Positions 7,561-15,658 of a DNA stretch of 24,080 nucleotides are shown here, one piece after another. The notes beneath the pieces were generated by a model, which worked only from the letters and a program-made list of their open reading frames with translations, ran no database searches and was not told where the DNA came from. Each line of letters begins with the position of its first letter. Positions within the stretch are counted from its first letter, which is position 1. The stretch covers positions 1 to 24,080 of the forward strand of contig CAYJKT010000038.1 of the NCBI GenBank assembly GCA_964370775.1, in the 5' to 3' direction. The position numbers and the translations under genes are program-made. Origin of the DNA: SIG603 sp964370775. GTDB lineage: Bacteria > Bacillota > Clostridia > Oscillospirales > Acutalibacteraceae.

Positions 7561-7578
7561 AAAAGTCAATTTTACCAA
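7561..7578 (+). promoter_or_regulatory. Copy 1 of shared 18-bp motif upstream of GH30
   Basis: AAAAGTCAATTTTACCAA lies 217 bp upstream of the GH30 start. The same motif with one change is at 13159-13176 upstream of the GH2 gene. The PocR-AraC regulator gene lies between the two targets, so this is a candidate operator for it. The 3' part TTTACC could double as a -35, but the -10 candidate after it is poor here. Confidence 0.5.
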
Positions 7579-7694
7579 TATTAATTCATAATCACATAGA
7601 ATGTATGAAAAAAATATGATAATATTAACAGTAATAACTTTTCTGTGTATAAAAAGTTAGTTGTTTTGTATGTTTGAACTATAATTGAGTTGCT

Positions 7695-7741
7695 GGAGGT
7701 GATAATTGAAAAAATATATTTATTTTGAAAGCGGAAATTAA
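7695..7741 (+). other. Possible 11-codon leader ORF with strong RBS
   Basis: GGAGGTGAT, a near-perfect complement of the 16S rRNA tail, precedes a TTG codon by six bases. The TTG at 7706 opens the ORF MKKYIYFESGN, ending with TAA at 7739-7741. The stop is 53 bp before the GH30 ATG. A possible -10 TATAAT (7680-7685) lies just upstream; if used it would place a start site very close to this RBS. The ORF could be a translated leader affecting GH30 expression, or a relic of an older start. No terminator-antiterminator pair is evident. Confidence 0.35.
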
Positions 7742-7794
7742 ATAATATCTAAAATGATATTATAAAAAATCATCAAATTTAGTGAGGGATTAGT

Positions 7795-10700
7795 ATGCGA
7801 AGAGAAATAAAGGATAAGTTCAAAAAAGTAAGTGCCATGGTAATTACTGGTGTTATTATGTTAAGCTGTATTCCAGCAAACAGTTTAAATTTTGTGTCGG
7901 CTGCACAAGCTCAAAATGTAGTAAAAATTCAGCCTTGGGAAGCTTCAACTTTTAACGACACAAACGGAGACGGATTCGGTGAATTCGAAGGCTGGGGAAC
8001 ATCTATAGCTTGGTGGGGAAACAGAAACGGATACAGTGAAAAAATGACTGAAGAAGCAGCAACAGCATTCTACAGTGATGACGGACTTGATTTGAATATT
8101 GCACGTTATAATATAGGTGGAGGCGATTTTGTGGATGGCTCAACACAGGATTCACAAGATTTCTTACACGATCCTCATGTTGTTCGTTCAGATTCAGTAG
8201 TTCCAGGGTACGCTACTGATGTAACTAACACTGATGCGACAGCTAATGGTATAGAATACTATGAAGAAAATTATGATCAGTATGATTTGGAGTGTGGTTA
8301 TGCATGGAACTATGATTGGGATGCCGATGCAAATCAAATTAATACTTTAATGGCGGCGGCTGAGGCGAGTGGTGAAGATTTTATTGCAGAGTATTTTTCT
8401 AACACTCCTCCTTACTTCATGACAGTTAGTGGTTGTAGTTCAGGCGCTGTTAATCCTTGGGATGATAACTTAAGAGAAGACTCATATCGTGCATTTGCAC
8501 TATATTTAGCAGATGTGCTTGAATATTGGATGAGTCAGGGAGTAGACTTTAACGCAATAACTCCAATGAATGAACCGAATACAGGTTATTGGAGAGCTTA
8601 CAGCGAAAAACAAGAGGGTTGTCATATTAGCCCTGGTGAAGCACAATCAATGGTTTACATAGAACTAAATAAAGTTCTTGAAGAAAGAGGTATTGATATT
8701 ACAATAGCTGGCACTGGCGAAACTAGTATTGATACTGCGATTAGTTCATACAATGCATTGTATGATGAAGCAAAAGATATTATTGACAGAATTGATACAC
8801 ACACATACGGTGGAAGTAATCGTGAAGGTTTAAAAAATGTAGCTGAAACAGAGGATAAAGGACTTTGGATGGCAGAGGTTGATGGTAGATACCTTGCTGG
8901 AACAAATGCTGGTGAAATGACAGCACCTTTAGGTTTTGCAACTCAAATAATGAAAGACATACACGGAATGAATGTAAGTGCATGGGTTATGTGGGATGCA
9001 GCAGGTATGCATGTTGATAGTAGCTGTGAATTTGCAGGAACAAATGGAGCAGATTTTTCAAGCATGGAACAATGGGGGAATTCCTATAGTGATGAAACAG
9101 GTATGTGGGGAATAGCAGTAAGCAATCATAATACCGAAGAAATAGTTTTGACAAAAAAATATTATGGTTATGGACAATTTACAAGATATATTAGACCAGG
9201 TTACTCTATTATAGGTTCATCAGATAATACATTAGCAGCTTACGATCCTGATAATAATAAAGTTGTAATAGTTGCAATGAACACAAACGCTCAAGACGAA
9301 GAATATAAATTTGATCTTTCTAGTTTTACTACAATGGGAGATAATATAACAGCTATAAGAACTAGTGGCACATTAGAGAACGGAGAAAACTGGGCAGATG
9401 TATCTAGTGCTGGTGACATTACAGCAAATACAGAAGAGCTGTATTTTACTTCTACATTGAAATCTAATTCAATAACTACTTATATTATTGAAGGAGTTGA
9501 CTTTGATCCTAACAAAGAAGAAATAATTAGTGTAGAAGATGTTCATCTATTCACAGTTAATGGCATGACACCAATTTTACCAAGAACAATTACAGCAGAA
9601 ACAAGCATTGGAACAGTGGTTGAAACTGATGTTGTTTGGAATACAATAGGTGTTGATTACTCATCTGCTACAACATTGTCTGGACTAGCTAACAATGGTA
9701 AATTGCCAGTTAGTGCAACTATAAATCATGTTACACCAAACTTAGTATATTTTATAGATGCTAACAATCAAAACTCAACTACTCATGGAGCTATCGAAGA
9801 GCAATTTGATTTAATGAACGATGTACCTGATAAATCTTTTGATGGTGATTGGGGTTACATGAGTGAGTATGGTGTGTACAATGGTAACATGTATAATCCA
9901 TATTCATCTGGTTGGTATGCAGACCAAAATGAGGCAATTGAATATACAGTGCAATTAGATGCTGGAACATACAATGCTGGTTTTGGATTTACTGAATGGT
10001 GGTCATCATGGACAAAAAGCAGACCAATAACTGCTACAGTTACACAAAATGGAGAAATACTAGCACAGGGCGAGACAAACACTGTTAACGGTGAAGTGTT
10101 TAATAATTTCGATTCATTTGAATTTACTTGTGAAACTGGAGAAGTAACACTAAGTGTAGTTCAAAAAGCTGGTTCTTCACACGCAGCTACAATTGCTTTT
10201 ATTGAAATTAGCAAAGCGTTGAACACAAACGAATTACAAGAAGCTATCAAAGAAGCTGATATGAAAAATGCAGATGCTTATACTGATGAAGTATGGGGCG
10301 GAGTAGAATTAGCATTAATAGAAGCTAAAAGTGTTATGCTTACTTCAACTGCTACTCAAAATCAAATTGATGAAGCTACAAAAAATCTATTAAATGAACT
10401 TTCTGTTTTAGATAATATTGAAATTGTAGACAAAATAGAAGAAGTGAAAATCTATACTGTGTCTGGAGTTAAACAATTATTGCCAAAAACAGTGACTGTT
10501 ACAACCAATAAAGGAAATACAGAGGATAAACCAGTTACATGGAATTTAGAAAACTACAACTGGTTAGATTCAAAAATAATTTATGGAACAATTGAAGGTG
10601 TTATTCTTGAAGCTACTGCGCACATAGAAATACTTTCTGAAAATATGGTATATTTCATCGATTGTAACAACCTTAATTCTGAGACTTATCAAGAGATTGA

Positions 10701-12036
10701 TTTATATGCAAATTTATTAAATGAAACACCAGACAAACTATATGAAGAAGGTTCATGGGGTAGATTGCACGAATACGGTGCTTACACCGGTAATGAAAGC
10801 GACCCGTATTCATCTGGTTGGTGGTCAAAAAATACAGAAGAACAAATAGCGTACAATCTTCCTTTAGAAGAAGGTGTATATGAGATTTCACTTGGTATAA
10901 GAGAGTGGTGGACAGGACCTAGACCTATGGATGTAATAGCTACTCAAAATGGTGTTTCTACTAAATTGGGAGAGACAGATTCATACAGTGAAAATGGAAG
11001 TAAAACTAATTTTGTTACTTTTGAATACACAAGCACATCTGCTAGTGACGTTACAATTTCACTTGAAGCGCATGGACGTGAACTACCTACATTAGCTTTT
11101 ATGCAAGTACAAAAAATGTTGAGCTTAGGAGAACTAAAAGAAACAGTTAATAATGCAAAGGGTTTAGATACAAGCGGATACCAAGCCGAGAAAGTTGAAG
11201 TTTTGAACAATGCGATTGCGTTAGCTGAAAAATTAATGGTAACAGCTTCATCTACTCAAGGAGAAGTCGACAATAGTGTTCAAGAAATTTTATCTGCTAT
11301 TGAAAACTTAACAACAGTAGACAAAACTGAATTGCAAGAACTTTTAGCTGAAATAAATGAATTTGATTTTAGTAAGTACACTGCTTCAAGCAAAATAAGC
11401 TTTGAGACAGAAATAGATGAGGCAAGAAATGTGGCAGAAGATGTAATGGAAAATACATCAGCAGAAGAAACTGAAATAAGCTCTGCTATAAATGCTTTAA
11501 GTGTAGCGTTTGAAAATGCTAAACAAAAACTTGTAACTATAAAATCTGTTTTAGAAGCAGGAATAAATACATATAGCATACCTGCTGGTGACGCAGAAAA
11601 ATATACTGCTGAAAGCTATGAAGTTTATTCAAATGCATTATCAGAAGCTAACAATCTAAAAGCTAAGGAAGATTTAACAGAAATCGAAGTTAACGAGGCA
11701 GTTGAAATACTAAAAAATGCAAAAGAGAATTTAGTAGAGGATGTCACAGTTGATAAAAATGAACTTAAAGCTTTGATTGAAAAATCTGAAAAGTACAAAC
11801 AAAGTGATTATAAAATATCCGCTTGGATAGATTTTGCTTTGACTTTGAATTGTGCAAAAGAAGTATATGAATTAGAAGAAGCAACACAAATTCAAGTGAA
11901 CAATAGTGTATCTGGACTAGAATGTGCAATTGGAGAGCTAGAGAAGAATAAAATAGTAGAAGATTCAACTTATGATAAAGTAGTTAAATATGTAAATAAA
12001 GTAATAAATACAATATTTGGTTGGTTTTCTTGGTAG
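7795..12036 (+). CDS. Secreted multidomain GH30 glycosidase (possible beta-1,6-galactanase)
   Basis: A 1413-residue exported enzyme. An N-terminal signal peptide (about 1-39, positively charged start, hydrophobic core, SAAQA end) is followed by a GH30 catalytic domain (about 43-470, Glyco_hydr_30_2 type, FEGWGTSIAWWGN). The acid/base is E260 (TPMNEPN) and the probable nucleophile E361 (WMAEVDG). The GH30 beta-sandwich spans about 465-567. Next come two copies of the same block, each a Big_4-like domain, a carbohydrate-binding-like domain starting VYFID (about 650-807 and 950-1107) and a FIVAR-like helical repeat. Three more FIVAR-like repeats run to about 1386, then an amphipathic aromatic tail. 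The nearest characterised relatives by motif are GH30_5-type beta-1,6-galactanases, which is inference. No LPXTG, dockerin or SLH domain is seen. The start has a modest RBS (GTGAGG). Confidence 0.88.
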   Translation: MRREIKDKFKKVSAMVITGVIMLSCIPANSLNFVSAAQAQNVVKIQPWEASTFNDTNGDGFGEFEGWGTSIAWWGNRNGYSEKMTEEAATAFYSDDGLDLNIARYNIGGGDFVDGSTQDSQDFLHDPHVVRSDSVVPGYATDVTNTDATANGIEYYEENYDQYDLECGYAWNYDWDADANQINTLMAAAEASGEDFIAEYFSNTPPYFMTVSGCSSGAVNPWDDNLREDSYRAFALYLADVLEYWMSQGVDFNAITPMNEPNTGYWRAYSEKQEGCHISPGEAQSMVYIELNKVLEERGIDITIAGTGETSIDTAISSYNALYDEAKDIIDRIDTHTYGGSNREGLKNVAETEDKGLWMAEVDGRYLAGTNAGEMTAPLGFATQIMKDIHGMNVSAWVMWDAAGMHVDSSCEFAGTNGADFSSMEQWGNSYSDETGMWGIAVSNHNTEEIVLTKKYYGYGQFTRYIRPGYSIIGSSDNTLAAYDPDNNKVVIVAMNTNAQDEEYKFDLSSFTTMGDNITAIRTSGTLENGENWADVSSAGDITANTEELYFTSTLKSNSITTYIIEGVDFDPNKEEIISVEDVHLFTVNGMTPILPRTITAETSIGTVVETDVVWNTIGVDYSSATTLSGLANNGKLPVSATINHVTPNLVYFIDANNQNSTTHGAIEEQFDLMNDVPDKSFDGDWGYMSEYGVYNGNMYNPYSSGWYADQNEAIEYTVQLDAGTYNAGFGFTEWWSSWTKSRPITATVTQNGEILAQGETNTVNGEVFNNFDSFEFTCETGEVTLSVVQKAGSSHAATIAFIEISKALNTNELQEAIKEADMKNADAYTDEVWGGVELALIEAKSVMLTSTATQNQIDEATKNLLNELSVLDNIEIVDKIEEVKIYTVSGVKQLLPKTVTVTTNKGNTEDKPVTWNLENYNWLDSKIIYGTIEGVILEATAHIEILSENMVYFIDCNNLNSETYQEIDLYANLLNETPDKLYEEGSWGRLHEYGAYTGNESDPYSSGWWSKNTEEQIAYNLPLEEGVYEISLGIREWWTGPRPMDVIATQNGVSTKLGETDSYSENGSKTNFVTFEYTSTSASDVTISLEAHGRELPTLAFMQVQKMLSLGELKETVNNAKGLDTSGYQAEKVEVLNNAIALAEKLMVTASSTQGEVDNSVQEILSAIENLTTVDKTELQELLAEINEFDFSKYTASSKISFETEIDEARNVAEDVMENTSAEETEISSAINALSVAFENAKQKLVTIKSVLEAGINTYSIPAGDAEKYTAESYEVYSNALSEANNLKAKEDLTEIEVNEAVEILKNAKENLVEDVTVDKNELKALIEKSEKYKQSDYKISAWIDFALTLNCAKEVYELEEATQIQVNNSVSGLECAIGELEKNKIVEDSTYDKVVKYVNKVINTIFGWFSW

Positions 12037-12133
12037 AATATGTTAGAAGAGTATTTTAGGCTAGAAAATTATAGTAAAATTTATTATTGTAATAAGTAAT
12101 AAGAATAAAGATCAGTTGCTATAACCTTTTTAT

Positions 12134-12171
12134 AAAATAGACATGACCATATTGGTTGTGTCTATTTTTTT
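12134..12171 (+). terminator. Terminator of the GH30 gene
   Basis: AAAATAGACATGACC (12134-12148) pairs along its whole length with GGTTGTGTCTATTTT (12154-12168), with two G-U pairs and a five-base loop, followed by T residues. It lies 98 bp after the GH30 stop and separates it from the regulator gene. Confidence 0.88.
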
Positions 12172-12222
12172 GAATTATGATACTTGAGATAAAAATTGGT
12201 TCATAAAATGTATATTTTTCTA

Positions 12223-12250
12223 TTGTGTTTTATATTTCTTTTGGTATAAT
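12223..12250 (+). promoter_or_regulatory. Promoter of the PocR-AraC regulator gene
   Basis: TTGTGT (12223-12228), a 16-bp spacer and TATAAT (12245-12250), with the extended -10 dinucleotide TG at 12242-12243. The predicted start site is about 35 bases before the ATG at 12292. The 18-bp motif of the two enzyme promoters is absent here. Confidence 0.7.
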
Positions 12251-12291
12251 TGACTTGTGTTGAATTAAATTTATAATAGATGGAGATTGAT

Positions 12292-13146
12292 ATGAAGCTG
12301 TTATTACGCAAAGAACAGGTTAAAAAACTTTTTCATAGTTTTAGTGTTGTATCAAAAGTACAGATTTCTTTATTTGATAGAGAGGGAGTTTCTTTGATTA
12401 CAGAAGATAGTTTGCCTGATGAATATAATAAAATGTCACCGCTTTGTGTTTGTTTGAGAGAAATCGATAATTTTAGAAAAAAATGTGCTCAGTGTGATAT
12501 AAATGCTTTTGATTTAATATCTAGAGATTTAACTTCGTACACTTATGTTTGCCATGCGGGGTTAAGAGAGACATTAATACCTGTGTTGCATGATGATATG
12601 TTGATAGGGTACCTAATGTTTGGGCAATATCTTTTGAAAGAAGACAATGATTTAGACTTAAATAGATTTCTTAATTATACAGACGATATAGAATTATTGA
12701 CCGAAAACTACAAACATATAATAAGAATAAGCAAAAAAGAAGAAGAAGCTCTTTTAGATATATTAAATGCTTATGCTGTGTATTTATCTTCAAAAAATTT
12801 GGTAATAGCTCATACAGAAGAAAAATTTGCATTGATAAAGGATTTTATTAACGATAATATAACAGAAAAATTGACATCTAAAACTATATGTTGTAGTTTA
12901 GGTTTTTCTAAAAGCATGATATATAAAGTGGTTGCTGAAAACACTGGAATGAGTCTTGGGGATTACATTGCGACACACAGGATAGAGCTAGCTAAAAATC
13001 TGCTTGTTAACACTCAACTTTCAGTAGGTGAGATAGCTTTTAAAGTAGGTATATGCGATTATAGCTATTTTACTAAGGTTTATTCTAAAGTAACAGGACT
13101 TACTCCGTCTGAATATAGAAAACAGTTTAAAAATCATGCTAAGTAA
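12292..13146 (+). CDS. PocR-domain AraC-family transcriptional regulator
   Basis: A 284-residue regulator. Residues about 5-160 form a PocR-type ligand-sensing domain, recognised by the cysteine pattern KKCAQCD (C65, C68) and YVCHAGL (C87, H88), followed by IGYLMFGQY. Residues about 185-284 are the AraC double helix-turn-helix ending TGLTPSEYRKQF. PocR domains bind small organic ligands; the ligand here is unknown. An upstream in-frame ATG at 12280 exists, but ATG 12292 is preferred because TGGAG (12281-12285) sits six bases before it and the longer form has no RBS. The gene lies between the GH30 and GH2 enzymes, whose promoters share an 18-bp motif, so it is likely their activator. Confidence 0.9.
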   Translation: MKLLLRKEQVKKLFHSFSVVSKVQISLFDREGVSLITEDSLPDEYNKMSPLCVCLREIDNFRKKCAQCDINAFDLISRDLTSYTYVCHAGLRETLIPVLHDDMLIGYLMFGQYLLKEDNDLDLNRFLNYTDDIELLTENYKHIIRISKKEEEALLDILNAYAVYLSSKNLVIAHTEEKFALIKDFINDNITEKLTSKTICCSLGFSKSMIYKVVAENTGMSLGDYIATHRIELAKNLLVNTQLSVGEIAFKVGICDYSYFTKVYSKVTGLTPSEYRKQFKNHAK

Positions 13147-13158
13147 AATAGAATTAAC

Positions 13159-13197
13159 AAAAGTCGATTTTACCAAAAATAAATCAAAATATACTAT
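13159..13197 (+). promoter_or_regulatory. Copy 2 of shared motif and GH2 promoter
   Basis: AAAAGTCGATTTTACCAA (13159-13176) matches the motif at 7561-7578 in 17 of 18 positions. Its TTTACC (13169-13174) is 17 bp from a -10-like TACTAT (13192-13197), so the motif appears to overlap a -35, as is usual for AraC-type activation. It starts 12 bp after the regulator stop codon and 100 bp before the GH2 ATG. Confidence 0.55.
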
Positions 13198-13258
13198 ATA
13201 AATAATAGGTAAGATACTTATAATTAATTATACAATAATTTATTTGGAGGCGTTAATT

Positions 13259-15529
13259 ATGAACTCTATACAAAAAGAAATATTATTAAAAAACGGTTGG
13301 AAATTTACCTTAGATGATGTTGGGTCAACGGCTTATTATAAAGGGCATGACGACAGTTACTGGAATGATGTAACTGTACCACACGACTGGTCAGTGCACT
13401 ATCCATTTAGTCAAAGTTATTCTAGTGGAAGTGGATATCTTAAAGGTGGAGTGGGCTTTTATCGTTGCCATTTTGAATTGGATGCTGATGTTGTTGGAAA
13501 GCATGTAGAGGTTAACTTTGGTGGTGTTTATAAAAACGCTAAAGTTTGGATAAATTCAAATTATCTAGGCAAAAGACCTTATGGATATAGCTCTTTTAGC
13601 TATGATATTAGCGAGTTTATTTGCGAGGGTGAAAATGTTCTTGCAGTTACTTGTGAACATATAGACATGGCAGACTCAAGATGGTTTACTGGTAATGGTA
13701 TTTATCGTGATGTAACGCTTACAATCACAGATAATAACTATATCAACGATGTGTTTGTTTTTACAAAATTAGTTGAAGATAAAGTAGCTGTAATGGGAGT
13801 TGAAACTTCTACCATAGGCAAAGGTGAACTTAGTTTTGAAGTATATTATAATGGGGATTTGGTAGAGAGTAAATATAGTGGTTCAGAGCTGACGATAGAT
13901 TATCCGAACTTATGGGATTGTGATAATCCTAACCTATATACTTTAAAAGCTATTTTGTCAGAAAATGGTGAAATTTATGACACAAAAGAGGTAGTGTTTG
14001 GTATACGCACATTTAGTTTTGATGTTAATAAAGGATTTGAGCTTAATGGTAAAAGAATGAAGCTAAAAGGTCTTTGTTTTCATCATGACGCAGGCGTTTT
14101 GGGTGCGGCAGTACCTAAAGAGGTATGGAGATATAGACTAGAGAGATTTAAAGAGTGTGGCTGTAATGCTTTAAGAACCAGTCACAATCCACCTGATACC
14201 AAACTATTAGACTTATGCGACGAAATGGGATTTTTGGTTATGGACGAGGCTTTTGACGAATGGGAGGGTTTTAAAAACAAATGGTGGCAAGGTCACAATG
14301 TTTACCCACCTAAGCACTATGGTTATGCAGAAGATTTTCCAGAGTGGCACAAACGTGATTTGCAAGACATGATATTAAGAGACCGTAATCATCCGTCAAT
14401 AATTATTTGGAGTATAGGAAACGAAGTAGATTATCCTAACGACCCTTATGTTCACCCATATTTTGAAGAAATGACTGGTAACAACGATAAAGACAAGCCA
14501 GCGGCTGAGCGTGTTTATGACAGGAATAAACCTAATGCTGAAAGATTAACTAAGATATCAGAAAGACTTGTTAAACTGGCAAAAGAGGTAGACACAACGC
14601 GTCCGATAACTTCTGCGTTAGCGTTTCCAGAGCTTTCAAACTTAACTGGTTATGCACAAACATTGGATATTGTAGGATATAATTATAAAGAGCATTTATA
14701 TGAAGAAGACCACAAGAAATACCCTGAACATGTCATATATGGAAGTGAAAATTCTTCTCACCCAGAAAAATGGTTGGATGTAAAAAACAACGATTATATC
14801 TGTGGACAATTTTTATGGACAGGCATTGATTTCTTAGGTGAATGCAGAGGTTGGCCTATTAGAATATCACAAGCTGGTCTTTTAACTATGGCTGGGGACA
14901 GCAAACCTGATTTCTATATGAGAAAAATGTTGTGGACAGAGGAAGTTTCAGCTAAAATTGCTACTTCTTCGGTAGATGACAGCGTGTTCTCAGATAGCTT
15001 TAGCTGGAATTATTCAGAGGGTGAGACAATCTTTGTTACAGTATATACTAACGCAGACACAGTAGAGCTTTTCTTAAACGGAAAATCTCTTGGCGAAAAA
15101 ACCATTGCTGAAAAAGATTATTGCCGTGCTGTTTACGAAGTACCATTTGTTAAAGGTGAACTAAAAGCAGTGTGTAAAAAAGACGGAAAAGAAGTTGTAG
15201 ATATTTTGTGCACAACTGGAAAACCAGTGAAAATTGAACTAACTGAACTGGGTGAAAAAACAGATGAAGTAGCACAGATTGATGTTAAAATCTTTGATGA
15301 AAATGGAAATCATGTTACTAGTGATGACATAGAAATTACATACACAGTGTGTGGGGGAGAACTTTTGGGAATAGAGAGTGGAAGCCCTTGTGACATCACA
15401 CCGTACTCAAACAACAAACGTAAAACTTACAGAGGTAATTCTATAGTTTATGTAAGAAAAGGCGATGGTGACATTTCTCTAACTGCTTATTGTGGAGAAG
15501 TTAAATGGACTATACCTCTTATTAAATAA
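13259..15529 (+). CDS. Cytoplasmic GH2 glycosidase, beta-galactosidase type
   Basis: A 756-residue enzyme with the GH2 domain order: jelly-roll sugar-binding domain (about 1-160, VTVPHDW and GGVGFYRC), Ig-like domain (165-250), TIM barrel (about 255-550), then a DUF4982-like and a final Ig-like domain. RTSHNPP precedes the barrel core. The acid/base is E389 (SIGNEVDYP) and the nucleophile E497 (YGSENSS). There is no signal peptide, so it acts on imported oligosaccharides. GH2 enzymes of this shape are mostly beta-galactosidases, sometimes beta-glucuronidases; the exact substrate is not proven. ATG 13259 is chosen over the in-frame TTG at 13244 because GGAGG (13246-13250) lies eight bases before it. 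A strong hairpin follows. Confidence 0.9.
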   Translation: MNSIQKEILLKNGWKFTLDDVGSTAYYKGHDDSYWNDVTVPHDWSVHYPFSQSYSSGSGYLKGGVGFYRCHFELDADVVGKHVEVNFGGVYKNAKVWINSNYLGKRPYGYSSFSYDISEFICEGENVLAVTCEHIDMADSRWFTGNGIYRDVTLTITDNNYINDVFVFTKLVEDKVAVMGVETSTIGKGELSFEVYYNGDLVESKYSGSELTIDYPNLWDCDNPNLYTLKAILSENGEIYDTKEVVFGIRTFSFDVNKGFELNGKRMKLKGLCFHHDAGVLGAAVPKEVWRYRLERFKECGCNALRTSHNPPDTKLLDLCDEMGFLVMDEAFDEWEGFKNKWWQGHNVYPPKHYGYAEDFPEWHKRDLQDMILRDRNHPSIIIWSIGNEVDYPNDPYVHPYFEEMTGNNDKDKPAAERVYDRNKPNAERLTKISERLVKLAKEVDTTRPITSALAFPELSNLTGYAQTLDIVGYNYKEHLYEEDHKKYPEHVIYGSENSSHPEKWLDVKNNDYICGQFLWTGIDFLGECRGWPIRISQAGLLTMAGDSKPDFYMRKMLWTEEVSAKIATSSVDDSVFSDSFSWNYSEGETIFVTVYTNADTVELFLNGKSLGEKTIAEKDYCRAVYEVPFVKGELKAVCKKDGKEVVDILCTTGKPVKIELTELGEKTDEVAQIDVKIFDENGNHVTSDDIEITYTVCGGELLGIESGSPCDITPYSNNKRKTYRGNSIVYVRKGDGDISLTAYCGEVKWTIPLIK

Positions 15530-15556
15530 ACGAAAATAACCCTATTAAATTATAAT

Positions 15557-15622
15557 AACCAAAAGAGAGAGCTGTTCACGTTTTGTGCGTGTACGGCTCT
15601 CTGCTTTCGGTTAATTTTTATT
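15557..15622 (+). terminator. Large terminator hairpin between convergent genes
   Basis: AACC (15557-15560) with GGTT (15609-15612), AAAG with CTTT, and AGAGAGC (15566-15572) with GCTCTCT (15596-15602) form a long stem with small bulges. An inner CACG/CGTG stem (15577-15580 and 15588-15591) caps it. AATTTTTATTT follows on the plus side, so it terminates the GH2 gene. On the minus strand the tail is less T-rich but the hairpin may also stop the DUF5107 transcript. Confidence 0.75.
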
Positions 15623-15658
15623 TATAGGAGTGTATGTATATCTTAATGTAATGAGTTA

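Larger units (their letters stand above)
7255..7794. other. 540-bp gap between tRNA-Ser and the GH30 gene
   Basis: No conventional protein gene is visible here. From left to right it holds a direct repeat pair, the tRNA terminator, a second hairpin with a T-tract, the first copy of a shared GH operator-like motif, a possible -10 TATAAT at 7680-7685, and an 11-codon ORF with a strong ribosome binding site. Each is listed separately. Confidence 0.7.

Noticed and set aside
7534..7590. An 18-codon ATG frame in the gap before GH30
   Set aside because: The nearest AAGGAG is 14 bases away, too far for initiation, and the frame runs through the shared operator-like motif.
9855..11968. Several minus-strand frames of 67-99 codons inside the GH30 gene
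   Set aside because: They are antisense to a continuous, domain-rich protein and have low-complexity composition.
12280..12291. ATG 12280 as start of the PocR-AraC gene
   Set aside because: The bases it would encode contain the TGGAG binding site ideally spaced for ATG 12292, and there is no RBS upstream of 12280.
13244..13258. TTG 13244 as start of the GH2 gene
   Set aside because: It overlaps the GGAGG that serves the ATG at 13259, and has no RBS of its own.
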